From the NCBI GenBank assembly GCA_012511245.1, contig JAAZGM010000151.1, forward strand, positions 1-15,397: DNA of 15,397 nucleotides. The letters run 5' to 3'. Each line of letters opens with the position of its first letter. Position 1 is the stretch's first letter. A model generated the notes under the pieces. It had not been told where the DNA came from, made no database searches, and worked only from the letters and a program-made list of their open reading frames with translations. Position numbers and translations under genes: made by a program. The DNA comes from Methanomicrobiales archaeon. Lineage in GTDB: Archaea > Halobacteriota > Methanomicrobia > Methanomicrobiales > Methanoculleaceae. This document shows, piece by piece, positions 1 to 8,555 of the stretch.

Positions 1-391
1 CGTCGCCGAAGTCGTCATCGGAGTCTTCGACGACGACGGTCTCCGCCCTGGCGGGTTCAGGAGGGGGTGTTGGATTCAGGAACAGCTCCCCCGCATCGGC
101 GGTATCGTTTCCGCCTGCGATCGGTATCCCGGTAAAGTCCGACAGGGGCGATGCGGCCAGGGGAGGTGTAGCACCCCCGGCGGTAAGTGAATCGGACTCT
201 ATCTCCTCAACAGCCTCATTCTCTCCCATATCGAACGTGAACGGCACCCGGTTCTCAACAGGCTTCTCACCCGGTGCGCCGGCAGTCCCGTTCTCACCGG
301 TCCCGGCGAGAGAGAATGAGACGAGACAGATACAGAGCACCAGGGCGCTGATGAGGAAGCGAACCCCCCTCAACGACACCACCCCCGGCAT
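1..391 (-). CDS. Secreted or surface protein, N-terminal part only (runs out of the window)
   Basis: The minus-strand frame is open for 130 codons from ATG at 391 to the window edge, with an in-frame stop just upstream at 401-403, so the start cannot lie further back. The N-terminus looks like a signal peptide: Arg at residues 8 and 11, then a hydrophobic stretch at about 12-28 (FLISALVLCICLVSFSLAG) ending in a possible LAG cleavage site. The rest seen is hydrophilic, rich in Pro, Gly, Glu and Asp, with little predicted fold, and includes VEDSDDDFGD at the edge. This fits the linker of a surface or cell-envelope protein. I do not recognise a family and the globular part, if any, lies outside. 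No good Shine-Dalgarno sequence precedes the ATG. GTG codons 4 and 5 are alternative starts. It has its own TATA box and is separated from nusA by a T-run terminator. Confidence 0.72.
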   Translation of the reverse strand, partial: MPGVVSLRGVRFLISALVLCICLVSFSLAGTGENGTAGAPGEKPVENRVPFTFDMGENEAVEEIESDSLTAGGATPPLAASPLSDFTGIPIAGGNDTADAGELFLNPTPPPEPARAETVVVEDSDDDFGD

Positions 392-496
392 ACAGGAACT
401 TCATGTGCCCGGCTCTCCGGTTCTACCGCAGACCGTGCAGAGTTCGTTCTCGGGGCAGGAACTCCATTCATGAGAGTCTCATGGAGCACATCCCAT

Positions 497-510
497 CATA
501 AATATTTTTC
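497..510 (-). promoter_or_regulatory. TATA box/BRE for the secreted-protein gene
   Basis: On the minus strand the sequence reads CGAAAAATATTTATGATG, an A-rich BRE-like part followed by an archaeal TATA-like element. Transcription would begin near 475-480, giving a leader of about 85 bases before the ATG at 391. That is long for an archaeon, so a start nearer 471 serving a short leader ORF is possible. The position is inferred from motif spacing only. Confidence 0.45.
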
Positions 511-556
511 GGACAGGAGTGTACTCTAACCGCCCGGGATGCTGCCGGACAACTGC

Positions 557-564
557 AAAAAAAA
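557..564 (-). terminator. Oligo-T terminator behind nusA
   Basis: Eight consecutive A on the plus strand give T8 in the minus-strand transcript, only four bases after the nusA stop. U-runs of this kind are the usual archaeal intrinsic termination signal. It probably ends the RNA polymerase operon. Confidence 0.6.
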
Positions 565-568
565 GTGT

Positions 569-1018
569 TCAGGCAGAATCGTCCTGCATCAACTGGACAT
601 CAGCGATGTCGTGCTGGCGCTGTGCAAGAACTTTTGCCTTGAATATATTCTTCCCCGCTTTACCGATAGCAAGACCCCGGTCTTCGTCCCGGACCTCGAT
701 GATGGCAATCTGCTGATCCTCCTCATCCGTATCGAAGTCGATGTCGGTGACCTGAGCAGGAAGGAAGCAGTTCCGGAGGAATTGGCCGGGATCGGTGGAA
801 TATTCCACAACCTCGATACGCTTCCCCATCACATCAGATGCCTTCTTGATGCTCGACCCGCCCTTTCCAATGGCAAGTCCCATATCGCCGGGATTGATCA
901 CGAAGATGATCCGCTCATTGCGGTTATCAACGATGCAATCGCGACTGCCTGCGCCGGTAAGACTCTCGAACTGGGAGATGAGGCGCATGCACTCCTCAGT
1001 CAGTGTGACCTGTGGCAT
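569..1018 (-). CDS. nusA: Archaeal NusA-type transcription factor (two KH domains)
   Basis: This 149-residue protein is the short archaeal NusA, which lacks the N-terminal polymerase-binding and S1 domains of bacterial NusA and consists of two RNA-binding KH domains. KH1 spans about 28-75 with the GKGG loop at 51-54 (GLAIGKGGSSIKKA), and KH2 about 85-140 with the loop variant GKAG at 119-122. The product probably binds RNA and acts in transcription elongation or termination; the archaeal role is less well defined than the bacterial one. The gene starts 3 bases after the rpl30e stop and is the last of the polymerase operon, a standard archaeal position. A run of eight T follows its stop. In many archaea rps12 and rps7 come next; here they do not. 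Confidence 0.93.
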   Translation of the reverse strand: MPQVTLTEECMRLISQFESLTGAGSRDCIVDNRNERIIFVINPGDMGLAIGKGGSSIKKASDVMGKRIEVVEYSTDPGQFLRNCFLPAQVTDIDFDTDEEDQQIAIIEVRDEDRGLAIGKAGKNIFKAKVLAQRQHDIADVQLMQDDSA

Positions 1019-1021
1019 TCT

Positions 1022-1309
1022 CTACACTCTCGCAACGTTCAGGATATCCGACTCGCCCGGTTCGATCACGACGAGCGCACTGACGACATACGGTCTACCG
1101 CAGGCTTTCCCGAGCTGGACACTCGAGCCATCATAGACATAGACCGGGATATCGGTCTCATTCACCATAGTTTTAACGGATTCCGGGCTGTTCCTGGCCA
1201 CTACGACAAGTTTGGCCTTGCCTTCCTCGATGGATTCCAGAGTCTTGTTCCGTCCCAGGAACACGGTACCAGTCTTCACGGCTTTACGTAGTGAAGCATT
1301 AAAGTCCAT
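1022..1309 (-). CDS. rpl30e: Ribosomal protein L30e
   Basis: The product is 95 residues long, the usual size of archaeal L30e, with the N-terminal signature DFNASLRKAVKTGTVFLGRNKT and a C-terminal part rich in Val/Ile strands. L30e is a small RNA-binding protein (L7Ae/L30e fold) of the large ribosomal subunit, found in archaea and eukaryotes but not bacteria. It starts 11 bases behind the rpoA2 stop, with AGGAGAAATC as ribosome binding site ahead of the ATG, and ends 3 bases before nusA. Its place between rpoA2 and nusA is the conserved archaeal order, which supports co-transcription with the polymerase genes. Confidence 0.93.
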   Translation of the reverse strand: MDFNASLRKAVKTGTVFLGRNKTLESIEEGKAKLVVVARNSPESVKTMVNETDIPVYVYDGSSVQLGKACGRPYVVSALVVIEPGESDILNVARV

Positions 1310-1320
1310 TATGATTTCTC

Positions 1321-2493
1321 CTAGATTTTCAGGTTTGTGGGTTTTGCGATGAGTTTCACATCACCGGTGCCAAGCTGGATAGGCTGGCCCACGATCACGT
1401 TCTCGGTAACGCCGTTCAGTTCGTCCACCTCGTTCGCGATTGCAGCATCCAGCAGATGGTTGACCGTCACTTCGAATGCAGCCCGGGAGAGTACACTCTC
1501 CTTCTCGCCAGCGATACCATGACGACCGATCTGCTTGACCTCTCCATCCATGCACATCATATCCGCAACGAGCATGATATGACGGACATCGACGCCGATA
1601 CCCTGTTCGTTCAGGGTGTTCAGGGCCTCCTGGATGATGGCGTTCCGGCCAGCCTCGATGCCGAGCACATCGGCGATCTCGCTGATGTTGTTGCTCCGGG
1701 TGCGGGCGGTATCGACCCCTTCAACTTCGAAGACACCTTTTAGGTTGGAGCCCTCAGTATAAAGGATATACTCCCCGCCCTCCTTTCTGACGACGACCCG
1801 CTCGATATCATCGATGCCCTGAACAATGATGTTCCTGACATGTTCTGCGAGCTGGAAGAGGTTCTGGTAACTTTCCCGGTTCTTCGGGGTGAACGCGAGC
1901 ACGGCCTTCTTCGGATCGCCTTCGACATCAAAGTCCCGGAAGTGCCGTTTCTCGCGGATCTTTCGCGGTGCGGCCTCAAGGATCTCTTCCACAGAGATCT
2001 TGCGCCGGTCACAGACCGCCTTGTTCAGCATGACGAGAACCTGCATGTTCTCCATATCGATAGTGATATCCCCGAACTCATGGAGCGGTGCAGCCTCGAT
2101 CTGCCAGCTCACTTCACGGGCACGGTCACGGCTGAACATCCAGTCGTCTTTCAGGTAGATCGCCATCGTAGGGGTGCTCGGCTCACGCCGGGCATCCATG
2201 ATCTCGATCAGGCGGGGAAGGCCGAGGGTTACGTTGATCTCGGCCACACCCGCGTAGTGGAACGTACGCATCGTCATCTGAGTGCCGGGCTCACCGATCG
2301 ACTGCGCCGCAACGACGCCGACCGCTTCACAGGGCTCGATCCGGCTCTTCTCATACTCCGAGAAGACCATAGTGAGGATATCCTCAAACTGCTCCGCGGT
2401 GACATCCCGGCCAGTAAGACTTGCCTTGAGGTCTTCCCGCGTCCGGTAGGGCAGACCGAGGGAGTCGATCCGCTGCTCCATATCGCTGTTCAT
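1321..2493 (-). CDS. rpoA2: DNA-directed RNA polymerase subunit A'' (C-terminal part of the largest subunit)
   Basis: The 390-residue product matches archaeal RpoA'', the counterpart of the C-terminal third of bacterial beta'. The region at about 56-90 (EAVGVVAAQSIGEPGTQMTM, then RTFHYAGVAE) is the trigger loop, which closes over the incoming nucleotide in the active site. The later part carries the usual jaw and cleft-closing segments, ending GDVKLIAKPTNLKI. The ATG overlaps the rpoA1 stop as ATGA (2490-2493), and the ribosome binding site GGAGGAGATC lies inside the end of rpoA1, so translation of the two halves is probably coupled and stoichiometric. No damage to the conserved regions was seen. 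Confidence 0.97.
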   Translation of the reverse strand: MNSDMEQRIDSLGLPYRTREDLKASLTGRDVTAEQFEDILTMVFSEYEKSRIEPCEAVGVVAAQSIGEPGTQMTMRTFHYAGVAEINVTLGLPRLIEIMDARREPSTPTMAIYLKDDWMFSRDRAREVSWQIEAAPLHEFGDITIDMENMQVLVMLNKAVCDRRKISVEEILEAAPRKIREKRHFRDFDVEGDPKKAVLAFTPKNRESYQNLFQLAEHVRNIIVQGIDDIERVVVRKEGGEYILYTEGSNLKGVFEVEGVDTARTRSNNISEIADVLGIEAGRNAIIQEALNTLNEQGIGVDVRHIMLVADMMCMDGEVKQIGRHGIAGEKESVLSRAAFEVTVNHLLDAAIANEVDELNGVTENVIVGQPIQLGTGDVKLIAKPTNLKI

Positions 2494-5138
2494 CTGATCT
2501 CCTCCTTGAGCACGCTCTCAATGATACCTTTCACGTCCACAGGCGCGCCGTAGCTGCTTCTCCCGGGGTCGGTCCCGTCCTCGCCGTAGCAGAACTGGAT
2601 GATCCGGCCTCCCGTCGTCCGGACAGTGCCGTCGTACGCCACCTTGAGATCCTGCAGGGCGTTGATCATCCGCCGCTGGAGGTACCCGCTCTGCGATGTC
2701 CTGACCGCAGTGTCCACAAGACCTTCACGACCACCGATGGCGTGGAAGAAGAATTCGGTGGGTGAGAGGCCGCTCTTGTAACTGTTGGAGATGAACCCGT
2801 GCGCCTCGGCGCCGCGGTCGTTACGCCGGAAGTGCGGCAGCGTCCTGTCCTCGTAGCCACGCATGATCCGCTCACCACGAACCGACTGCTGCCCAAGACA
2901 CCCGGCCATCTGCGTCAGGTTCAGCATCGAACCACGCGCACCCGAGACCGCCATAACCACAGCGCTGTTATCCATTCCGAGATGCCGGCCGGCGATCTCA
3001 CCGGTGCGGTCACGTGCCTTGCCGAGCACCTGCATGATCTGCATCTCAAGCGTCTCCTCAAGTGTCCGGCCGGGCATAGGCTCGAGCTGCCCTTCGTTGT
3101 AGATCTTGATCCGGCGTTCGACATCGCTGACGGCGCCGCTCAGCACCTCGTCGATCTGGCCGTACTCGGTCTTCGTCAGGTCTTCATCATCGATGCCGAA
3201 CGAGAACCCTTCGAGCATGATGCCCCGGATCGAGAGTTTGGTCACATCGTCGATGAACCGGGAGGCCCGCTTCATGCCATGCTGCCTGATGATCCGGTGC
3301 AGAATCTGACCGTCGAACGCGCCGATCCCCTTCTTGTCGATGGTTCCGGAGATCAGGTTTCCGTCGATGATCCGGACGAACGCATCGTTCTCGCACATAT
3401 CCTGCTTGCAGATCTCACAGTTCTGGCACGACGATGCCCGGAAGACCATGTTCAGGTCGTCGGGGAGGACGAGCGAGAAGACCTGTTTGTTCGTCCAGAG
3501 AGGAGTGCCGTTCTCGTCAATCCGGTCCGGCTCAGGCAGGTGCTCAATGGGCAGGTGTTGAACGAGGTAGAGCACATCCTTCTTGGTGAAGTGGCGCACC
3601 CGGTGCGTCAGGAGGAAGATGCCCGATATATGGTCGTGGATACCCCCGATGATCGGGCCGCCGGTCCTCGGCGAGAGGATGTTTGCATGGACTGCGACCA
3701 GGATCTCGGCCTCAGCCCGCGCTTCCTCGGTCTGCGGGATGTGCAGGTTCATCTCGTCGCCGTCGAAGTCGGCGTTGTAAGGCGGGCAGACGGCCGGGTT
3801 CAGCCGGAAGGTTCTCCCGTCCATCACGATGATCCGATGGGCCATGATGCTCATCCGGTGCAGCGACGGCTGTCGGTTGAAGAGGACGATATCCCCGGTC
3901 TTCAACTGCCGCTCCACCGTCCAGCCCACCTCAAGCATCTCCGTAACCGTCTCCAGGTTCACGTCTGAAAGACGCATCCTCCGGTTGTCCGGCCGGATAA
4001 CATAGTTTGCACCGCAGGGCGACCGGATGGTGGGGCGTTCAGGGCCGTTCAGGACGTACTGCTTCATCTCATCGAGATTGAACTGTGTCACCCGCACAGG
4101 GACGGTCATCTCGTTTGCGATAGCAAGCGGGATCCCGACCTCGCCGATCGAGAGGTCGGGATCGGGGGAGATTACGGTACGGGCAGAGAAGTTGACACGC
4201 TTCCCTGAGAGCGAACCACGGAACCGCCCTTCCTTCCCTTTGAGCCGCTGCGAGAGGGTCTTTAAGGGCCGGCCGCTCCGGTGCCGGGCGGGCGGGCAGC
4301 CCGCAACCTCGTTGTCGAGGTAGGTAGTGACGTGGTACTGCAGGAGTTCCCAGAGGTCCTCGATGATGAGCTGGGGCGCGCCGGCGTCCTGGTTCTCCTT
4401 GAACCGCTGGTTGATCCTGATGATATCCACAAGTTTGTGGGTCAGGTCGTCCTCGGAGCGCTGCCCGTTCTCGAGGATGATCGAGGGGCGCATCGTGACC
4501 GGCGGAACCGGGAGGACGGTGAGGATCGTCCACTCCGGTCGCGCAACGTCGGGGTTGACACCGAGCGCCCGGAGGTCATCGTCCGGGATCTTCTCGAGGC
4601 GTGCACGGATGTCGGCAGGAGTCAGTTTGTGCTCGATCTTCCTCCCATCCTCCACGAAGACCTCGGAGAAGGTGGTGGGTTTCTCGAAGTTGATCTTGAG
4701 CTGCTGCTCACCACAGTGAGGGCAGACCCGCTCTTTCTTGATGTCCTTCTCGGAGACGATCTCGCCCGCGAGCTCGCCATCCTCGGGGCCGATGATCTTC
4801 TCGACCTCTTCAGCGGTCATCAGCAGGCGTGAACACGACCTGCAGGACACCCTGAGGAGTTTTCGGATCAGCCGCGTATACCCGACATGGATGACAGGTT
4901 TTGCAAGCTCGATATGCCCGAAATGGCCCGGACAGTCGGCAGCCTTCTGGTCACAGGTCTTGCACCGGAGACCGGGGTCGATGACACCCAGGTTCAGGTC
5001 CATCAGGCCCTGCGGGTAGGGAAACCCGTCATCGTCATAGGTGTCCGCCCAGATGATCTTCCGAACACTCATCTTGCGGATCTCCTTCGGGGAGAAGAGC
5101 CCGAACTCGATCCTTCCAACACGTTTTGGACTGGTCAT
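2490..5138 (-). CDS. rpoA1: DNA-directed RNA polymerase subunit A' (N-terminal part of the largest subunit)
   Basis: This 882-residue protein is the catalytic RpoA' subunit. Near the N-terminus lies the clamp zinc site C59-x2-C62-x6-C69-x2-H72 (CKTCDQKAADCPGHFGH). A second zinc site can be formed by C99/C102 and C139/C142. The catalytic motif NADFDGDEMN at 455-464 holds the three Asp that bind the active-site magnesium, preceded by NRQPSLHRMS (421-430). The bridge-helix region follows later (near GGREGLVDTAVRTSQSGYLQ). A further Cys cluster, C571-x2-C-x2-C-x4-C582, sits in a loop ahead of GNLISGTIDKK; I do not know it as a general RpoA' feature. The start lies 21 bases behind the rpoB1 stop with a GAGGGGG-like ribosome binding site. 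The stop overlaps rpoA2. Confidence 0.97.
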   Translation of the reverse strand: MTSPKRVGRIEFGLFSPKEIRKMSVRKIIWADTYDDDGFPYPQGLMDLNLGVIDPGLRCKTCDQKAADCPGHFGHIELAKPVIHVGYTRLIRKLLRVSCRSCSRLLMTAEEVEKIIGPEDGELAGEIVSEKDIKKERVCPHCGEQQLKINFEKPTTFSEVFVEDGRKIEHKLTPADIRARLEKIPDDDLRALGVNPDVARPEWTILTVLPVPPVTMRPSIILENGQRSEDDLTHKLVDIIRINQRFKENQDAGAPQLIIEDLWELLQYHVTTYLDNEVAGCPPARHRSGRPLKTLSQRLKGKEGRFRGSLSGKRVNFSARTVISPDPDLSIGEVGIPLAIANEMTVPVRVTQFNLDEMKQYVLNGPERPTIRSPCGANYVIRPDNRRMRLSDVNLETVTEMLEVGWTVERQLKTGDIVLFNRQPSLHRMSIMAHRIIVMDGRTFRLNPAVCPPYNADFDGDEMNLHIPQTEEARAEAEILVAVHANILSPRTGGPIIGGIHDHISGIFLLTHRVRHFTKKDVLYLVQHLPIEHLPEPDRIDENGTPLWTNKQVFSLVLPDDLNMVFRASSCQNCEICKQDMCENDAFVRIIDGNLISGTIDKKGIGAFDGQILHRIIRQHGMKRASRFIDDVTKLSIRGIMLEGFSFGIDDEDLTKTEYGQIDEVLSGAVSDVERRIKIYNEGQLEPMPGRTLEETLEMQIMQVLGKARDRTGEIAGRHLGMDNSAVVMAVSGARGSMLNLTQMAGCLGQQSVRGERIMRGYEDRTLPHFRRNDRGAEAHGFISNSYKSGLSPTEFFFHAIGGREGLVDTAVRTSQSGYLQRRMINALQDLKVAYDGTVRTTGGRIIQFCYGEDGTDPGRSSYGAPVDVKGIIESVLKEEIR

Positions 5139-5159
5139 AGTTTGATTGTGCCCCCTCTC

Positions 5160-6974
5160 TTACACCATATCGTCGAGTCTCAGGCGGGGGGCAATGCCCA
5201 TGCTCTTCATCTCATCGAGGAGGAGTTTGAAGGCGTAACTCATCTCGACCGGGTAGATATCGGTCTCACCACCGCAGGCAAGGCACCGCGTCACCTTCCG
5301 CTTCCGGTCGACCATCGCCACCATGCCGCACTTCGCGCAGACCCACTGGGTCACCTTGTCCGACTCATCAAGGAGACGTTCCTTCAAGGCCATGGCCGCA
5401 CCATGGCCGATCATCACGTCCCGCTCCATCTCACCGAACCGGAGACCACCCTCACGGGCACGCCCCTCGGTCGGCTGGCGGGTGAGCACCTGCACGGGGC
5501 CGCGCGACCGTGCGTGCATCTTGCTCGAAACCATGTGGTAGAGCTTCTGGTAGTAGATGACACCTATGTAGATGTCGGACGCGAACTGCCGGCCGGTCGT
5601 CCCATCATACATGACTTCACGGCCGTTATGTGCGAACCCGAGCTCCTTGAGCGATTCCCGGAGGTCCATCTCGCACTCGCTGCGAAACGCAGTCGCATCG
5701 ATCCGGCGTCCTTCGAGTGAACCGACCTTGCCGCCCAGCATCTCAAGCATATGCCCGATGGTCATACGGCTCGGGACGGCGTGGGGGTTGATGATCAGGT
5801 CAGGCGTCATGCCCGACTCGGTGAACGGCATATCCTCAGAGGGCTGGATGAGCCCGATGACACCTTTCTGCCCGTGCCGGGACGCGAACTTGTCGCCGAC
5901 CTCCGGCACCCGGAGGTCACGGGTCCGGACCTTCACCAGGCGCGAGGAGTTCTCGCCCTCGGTGATGATGACAGTATCCACGATGCCGCGCTCGTTGCTC
6001 CGCATCGTGACCGATGTGTCGCGCCGCTTCTCGACAGCGATGAGCTCGCTCGTCGGTTCTTCAAGGAACCTCGGTGGAGAGGTTTTTCCTATCAGCACAT
6101 CTTTCTCGCGGACGATCGTCTCGGGGTTGATGATGCCGTCGACGTCCAGGTTCGCGTAGTATTCAGCGCCGTGCACCCCTGAGACCTCTTCGTCCGGGAT
6201 CTCGATCCGATCGATCTGGCCGCCGGGGTATCGCCGCTCTTCACCGTCGTAGGTCCGGAAGAAGTGCGACCGCCCGAGGCCACGGTCGATGGAGGCCTTG
6301 TTGATGATCAGCGCATCCTCAATGTTGAACCCTTCATATGATATGATGGCGACGACGAAGTTCTGGCCAGCAGGCCGTTCGTCAGAACCGATCACATCGG
6401 ATGTCTGGGTATACGTGAGCGGTTTCTGACCGTAGTGAAGGACGTGGCCCCGGGTATCGGGGCGGAGCTTCATGTTTGCTGCCCCAAAGCCGAGTGCCTG
6501 CTTGACCATCCCGGCACCCATGGTGACACGCGGGCTCGCGTTGTGTTCGGGGAACGGGACGTGCGCTGCACCGATACCAAGGATGAGGGAGGGATCGATC
6601 TCAAGGTGCGTATGCTCGGGGGTGAGGTCTGACTCGATGATAGCGATGAAGAGATCTTCCTCCTCCTCGGCATCGACAAACTCGATCGCACCTTTCCGCA
6701 CGACATCCTCAAAAGTCAGTTCGTTGTTTCGAAGACGTTCGATGTCGTCTTCGGTCACCTGGGCAACACCATCCCGGACCACGATCAGCGGCCGGCGTGC
6801 CCTGCCGCGATCGGTGTGGACGATGACGTCGTTATTGAACTCTTTGTAGGATACGTTGACCTCGGACGAGATCTCTCCACGCCGACGCATGTCACGCATC
6901 CGCTCGACCAGGTCTTTGGGGTCATCTACAAGCCCGATAAGGGCTCCATCAACGAAGACACGTGACTGTCTCAT
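5160..6974 (-). CDS. rpoB1: DNA-directed RNA polymerase subunit B' (C-terminal part of the second-largest subunit)
   Basis: The 604-residue product is RpoB', the catalytic C-terminal half of the beta-like subunit. Signature segments are SYEGFNIEDALIINKAS (about 212-228), GDKFASRHGQKG (360-371) and NPHAVPSRMTIGHMLEMLGG (396-415), which line the active centre and the hybrid-binding path. Near the C-terminus C546, C549, C564 and C567 form the zinc site of the clamp-anchoring region. The last residues, FKLLLDEMKSMGIAPRLRL, are the typical C-terminus. Its ATG overlaps the rpoB2 stop as ATGA (6971-6974). A split B subunit is seen in methanogens, halophiles and Archaeoglobus but not in Crenarchaeota, which is one basis for the lineage call. 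Confidence 0.97.
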   Translation of the reverse strand: MRQSRVFVDGALIGLVDDPKDLVERMRDMRRRGEISSEVNVSYKEFNNDVIVHTDRGRARRPLIVVRDGVAQVTEDDIERLRNNELTFEDVVRKGAIEFVDAEEEEDLFIAIIESDLTPEHTHLEIDPSLILGIGAAHVPFPEHNASPRVTMGAGMVKQALGFGAANMKLRPDTRGHVLHYGQKPLTYTQTSDVIGSDERPAGQNFVVAIISYEGFNIEDALIINKASIDRGLGRSHFFRTYDGEERRYPGGQIDRIEIPDEEVSGVHGAEYYANLDVDGIINPETIVREKDVLIGKTSPPRFLEEPTSELIAVEKRRDTSVTMRSNERGIVDTVIITEGENSSRLVKVRTRDLRVPEVGDKFASRHGQKGVIGLIQPSEDMPFTESGMTPDLIINPHAVPSRMTIGHMLEMLGGKVGSLEGRRIDATAFRSECEMDLRESLKELGFAHNGREVMYDGTTGRQFASDIYIGVIYYQKLYHMVSSKMHARSRGPVQVLTRQPTEGRAREGGLRFGEMERDVMIGHGAAMALKERLLDESDKVTQWVCAKCGMVAMVDRKRKVTRCLACGGETDIYPVEMSYAFKLLLDEMKSMGIAPRLRLDDMV

Positions 6975-8512
6975 ACCGTCTCTCTCCGGAGGGCGATGAC
7001 GCCCATATCATACAGAATGTTCTTCACTTCCTCTTCGTTCATGACGCCCTTGCTGATCTCGACCATCTGGGCGAAATTCTTCACCAGTCCACAGTTTGGA
7101 CCCTCAGGCGTCTCGCTCGGACAGATCCGCCCCCACTGGGTGGGGTGCAGGTCACGGGCCTCGAAGTGAGGCTGCGAGCGGGAGAGCGGGGAGATGACAC
7201 GGCGAAGGTGCGAGAGCACCGCCATGTGATCGACCCGATCGAGGAGCTGGGAGACGCCGGTGCGCCCGCCGACCCAGTTGCCTGTGGCAAGCGGGTGCAG
7301 CAGCCGTTCGGTCAGGACGTCCGCGCGCACGGCGGTCCCGATCGAGAGGTCGCGGTGACGCATGCTTGCGCGCTCGAGCTGGTACTTCACGTCGCGCGTC
7401 AGGCGGTTGAGCGATATCCGGAAGAGGTCTTCCATCAGATCGCCCGCGAGTTTCAGGCGCTTGTTCGAGTAGTGGTCCTTGTCGTCGATCCGGCGCCGGT
7501 GGAGCACCAGGTCGAAACAAGCCTCGGCCATGCGCCCGAGGAAGTGCGCCTTTGCAAGGCGGACACTCTCGACGGCAACCCGGTAGCCGGGGTCTTCCTC
7601 CTTTAAGCCCACCGGCATCAGGTAGTTCAGGTGCGGCAGGAGGTAGTTGTCAAGGACGAACTCCGCACGCTTGCGCTGGTAGTCTTTCGTCTGGTTTGGA
7701 GCGAGTTTCTTACCGACATACATGACGCCCTCGTCGACGGTATCGCACTCGCCCTCTTCCAGGTTCTGCATCATGAAGGTGAGGATATCCTCGTCGGTAG
7801 AGACTGCATCCACGATATCGTGGTCACCCTGCAGCCCCAACGCACGCATCAGGTCAATGAACCGGAGATGCCCGGCAACCGAGGGGAACGAGACCTCGAG
7901 CAGGTTCTTCCGGTTACGCTCGACGATCACGAGCGCACGGTAGCCCCGGAACTGGGAGAAGACCTTCGCCACATAGATCCGCTCGTTGTAGCGCTCGGTG
8001 AACTCGGTCATGATCTTGTTTGAGGCGAGATCTTCAAGCGTCATCAGCACCCGCTCAGTGCCGTTGACGACAAAGTAACCGCCGGGATCGAGGGGATCTT
8101 CACCGTGCTCGATCCGTTCGGCGTCGCTCATGTTGTAGAGGTTGCAGGCGGCCGAACCCACCATCACCGGCAGTTGCCCGATGATGGTGACGATCGGATC
8201 CTGTACATCTTCACCCTGGACAAGCGTCATCTCGAGGTGGATGGGTGCTGCATAGGTGAGGTTCCTGAGGCGCGCCTCGCTCGGGAAGAGCTCGGATTGC
8301 GACCCGTCCGCCTCGCGGACAAGGGGCTTTTTCACCTCGACCTTCCCCAGTTCAACCCATACGGCCTCTTTCCCCTTTCCACGGGTCTCGATGTCGGTCT
8401 CGATGATGCGCTGCTCATCGACGACCTTCTGAAGGTTGTGCAGGAGGAAATTATTATAAGAATCTAGTTGGTGGCGCGCCACATGCTCCCGCGCAAAATA
8501 TGCTCTCGACAA
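6971..8512 (-). CDS. rpoB2: DNA-directed RNA polymerase subunit B'' (N-terminal part of the second-largest subunit)
   Basis: The product, about 513 residues, is the N-terminal half of the beta-like subunit, with the protrusion, lobe and fork regions. Recognisable segments are RQHLDSYN-like HQLDSYNNFL near the N-terminus, DPGGYFVVNGTERVLM around 140-157, and the C-terminal LHPTQWGRICPSETPEGPNCGLVKN, the fork. The start is unusual: no in-frame ATG or GTG exists near the N-terminus. TTG at 8512 is used here. The frame stays open upstream, and CTG at 8530 would add six residues (reading MLDRSV before LSRAYF) with GGGAG nine bases ahead of it, a better ribosome binding site than the TTG has. The gene lies 43 bases (TTG) or 25 bases (CTG) behind rpoH. 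Confidence 0.95.
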   Translation of the reverse strand: MSRAYFAREHVARHQLDSYNNFLLHNLQKVVDEQRIIETDIETRGKGKEAVWVELGKVEVKKPLVREADGSQSELFPSEARLRNLTYAAPIHLEMTLVQGEDVQDPIVTIIGQLPVMVGSAACNLYNMSDAERIEHGEDPLDPGGYFVVNGTERVLMTLEDLASNKIMTEFTERYNERIYVAKVFSQFRGYRALVIVERNRKNLLEVSFPSVAGHLRFIDLMRALGLQGDHDIVDAVSTDEDILTFMMQNLEEGECDTVDEGVMYVGKKLAPNQTKDYQRKRAEFVLDNYLLPHLNYLMPVGLKEEDPGYRVAVESVRLAKAHFLGRMAEACFDLVLHRRRIDDKDHYSNKRLKLAGDLMEDLFRISLNRLTRDVKYQLERASMRHRDLSIGTAVRADVLTERLLHPLATGNWVGGRTGVSQLLDRVDHMAVLSHLRRVISPLSRSQPHFEARDLHPTQWGRICPSETPEGPNCGLVKNFAQMVEISKGVMNEEEVKNILYDMGVIALRRETV

Positions 8513-8555
8513 TACACTTCTATCTAACAGATGGATCAGCTCCCGGCCTCTGGAT

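Noticed and set aside
410..478. Zinc-knuckle-like string CPENELCTVCGRTG on the minus strand
   Set aside because: The frame is only 22 codons between stops and contains no start codon, so it cannot be called a gene.
539..1291. 250-codon open frame on the plus strand across nusA and rpl30e
   Set aside because: It is antisense to two well-recognised genes, and its Asp/His/Arg-rich translation is a typical shadow of GC-rich coding DNA.
1840..4832. Several long plus-strand open frames opposite rpoA1 and rpoA2
   Set aside because: They mirror conserved polymerase genes, have no ribosome binding sites and resemble no family.
4887..5720. 277-codon plus-strand frame spanning the rpoA1/rpoB1 junction
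   Set aside because: It crosses two conserved minus-strand genes and its composition is that of an antisense shadow.
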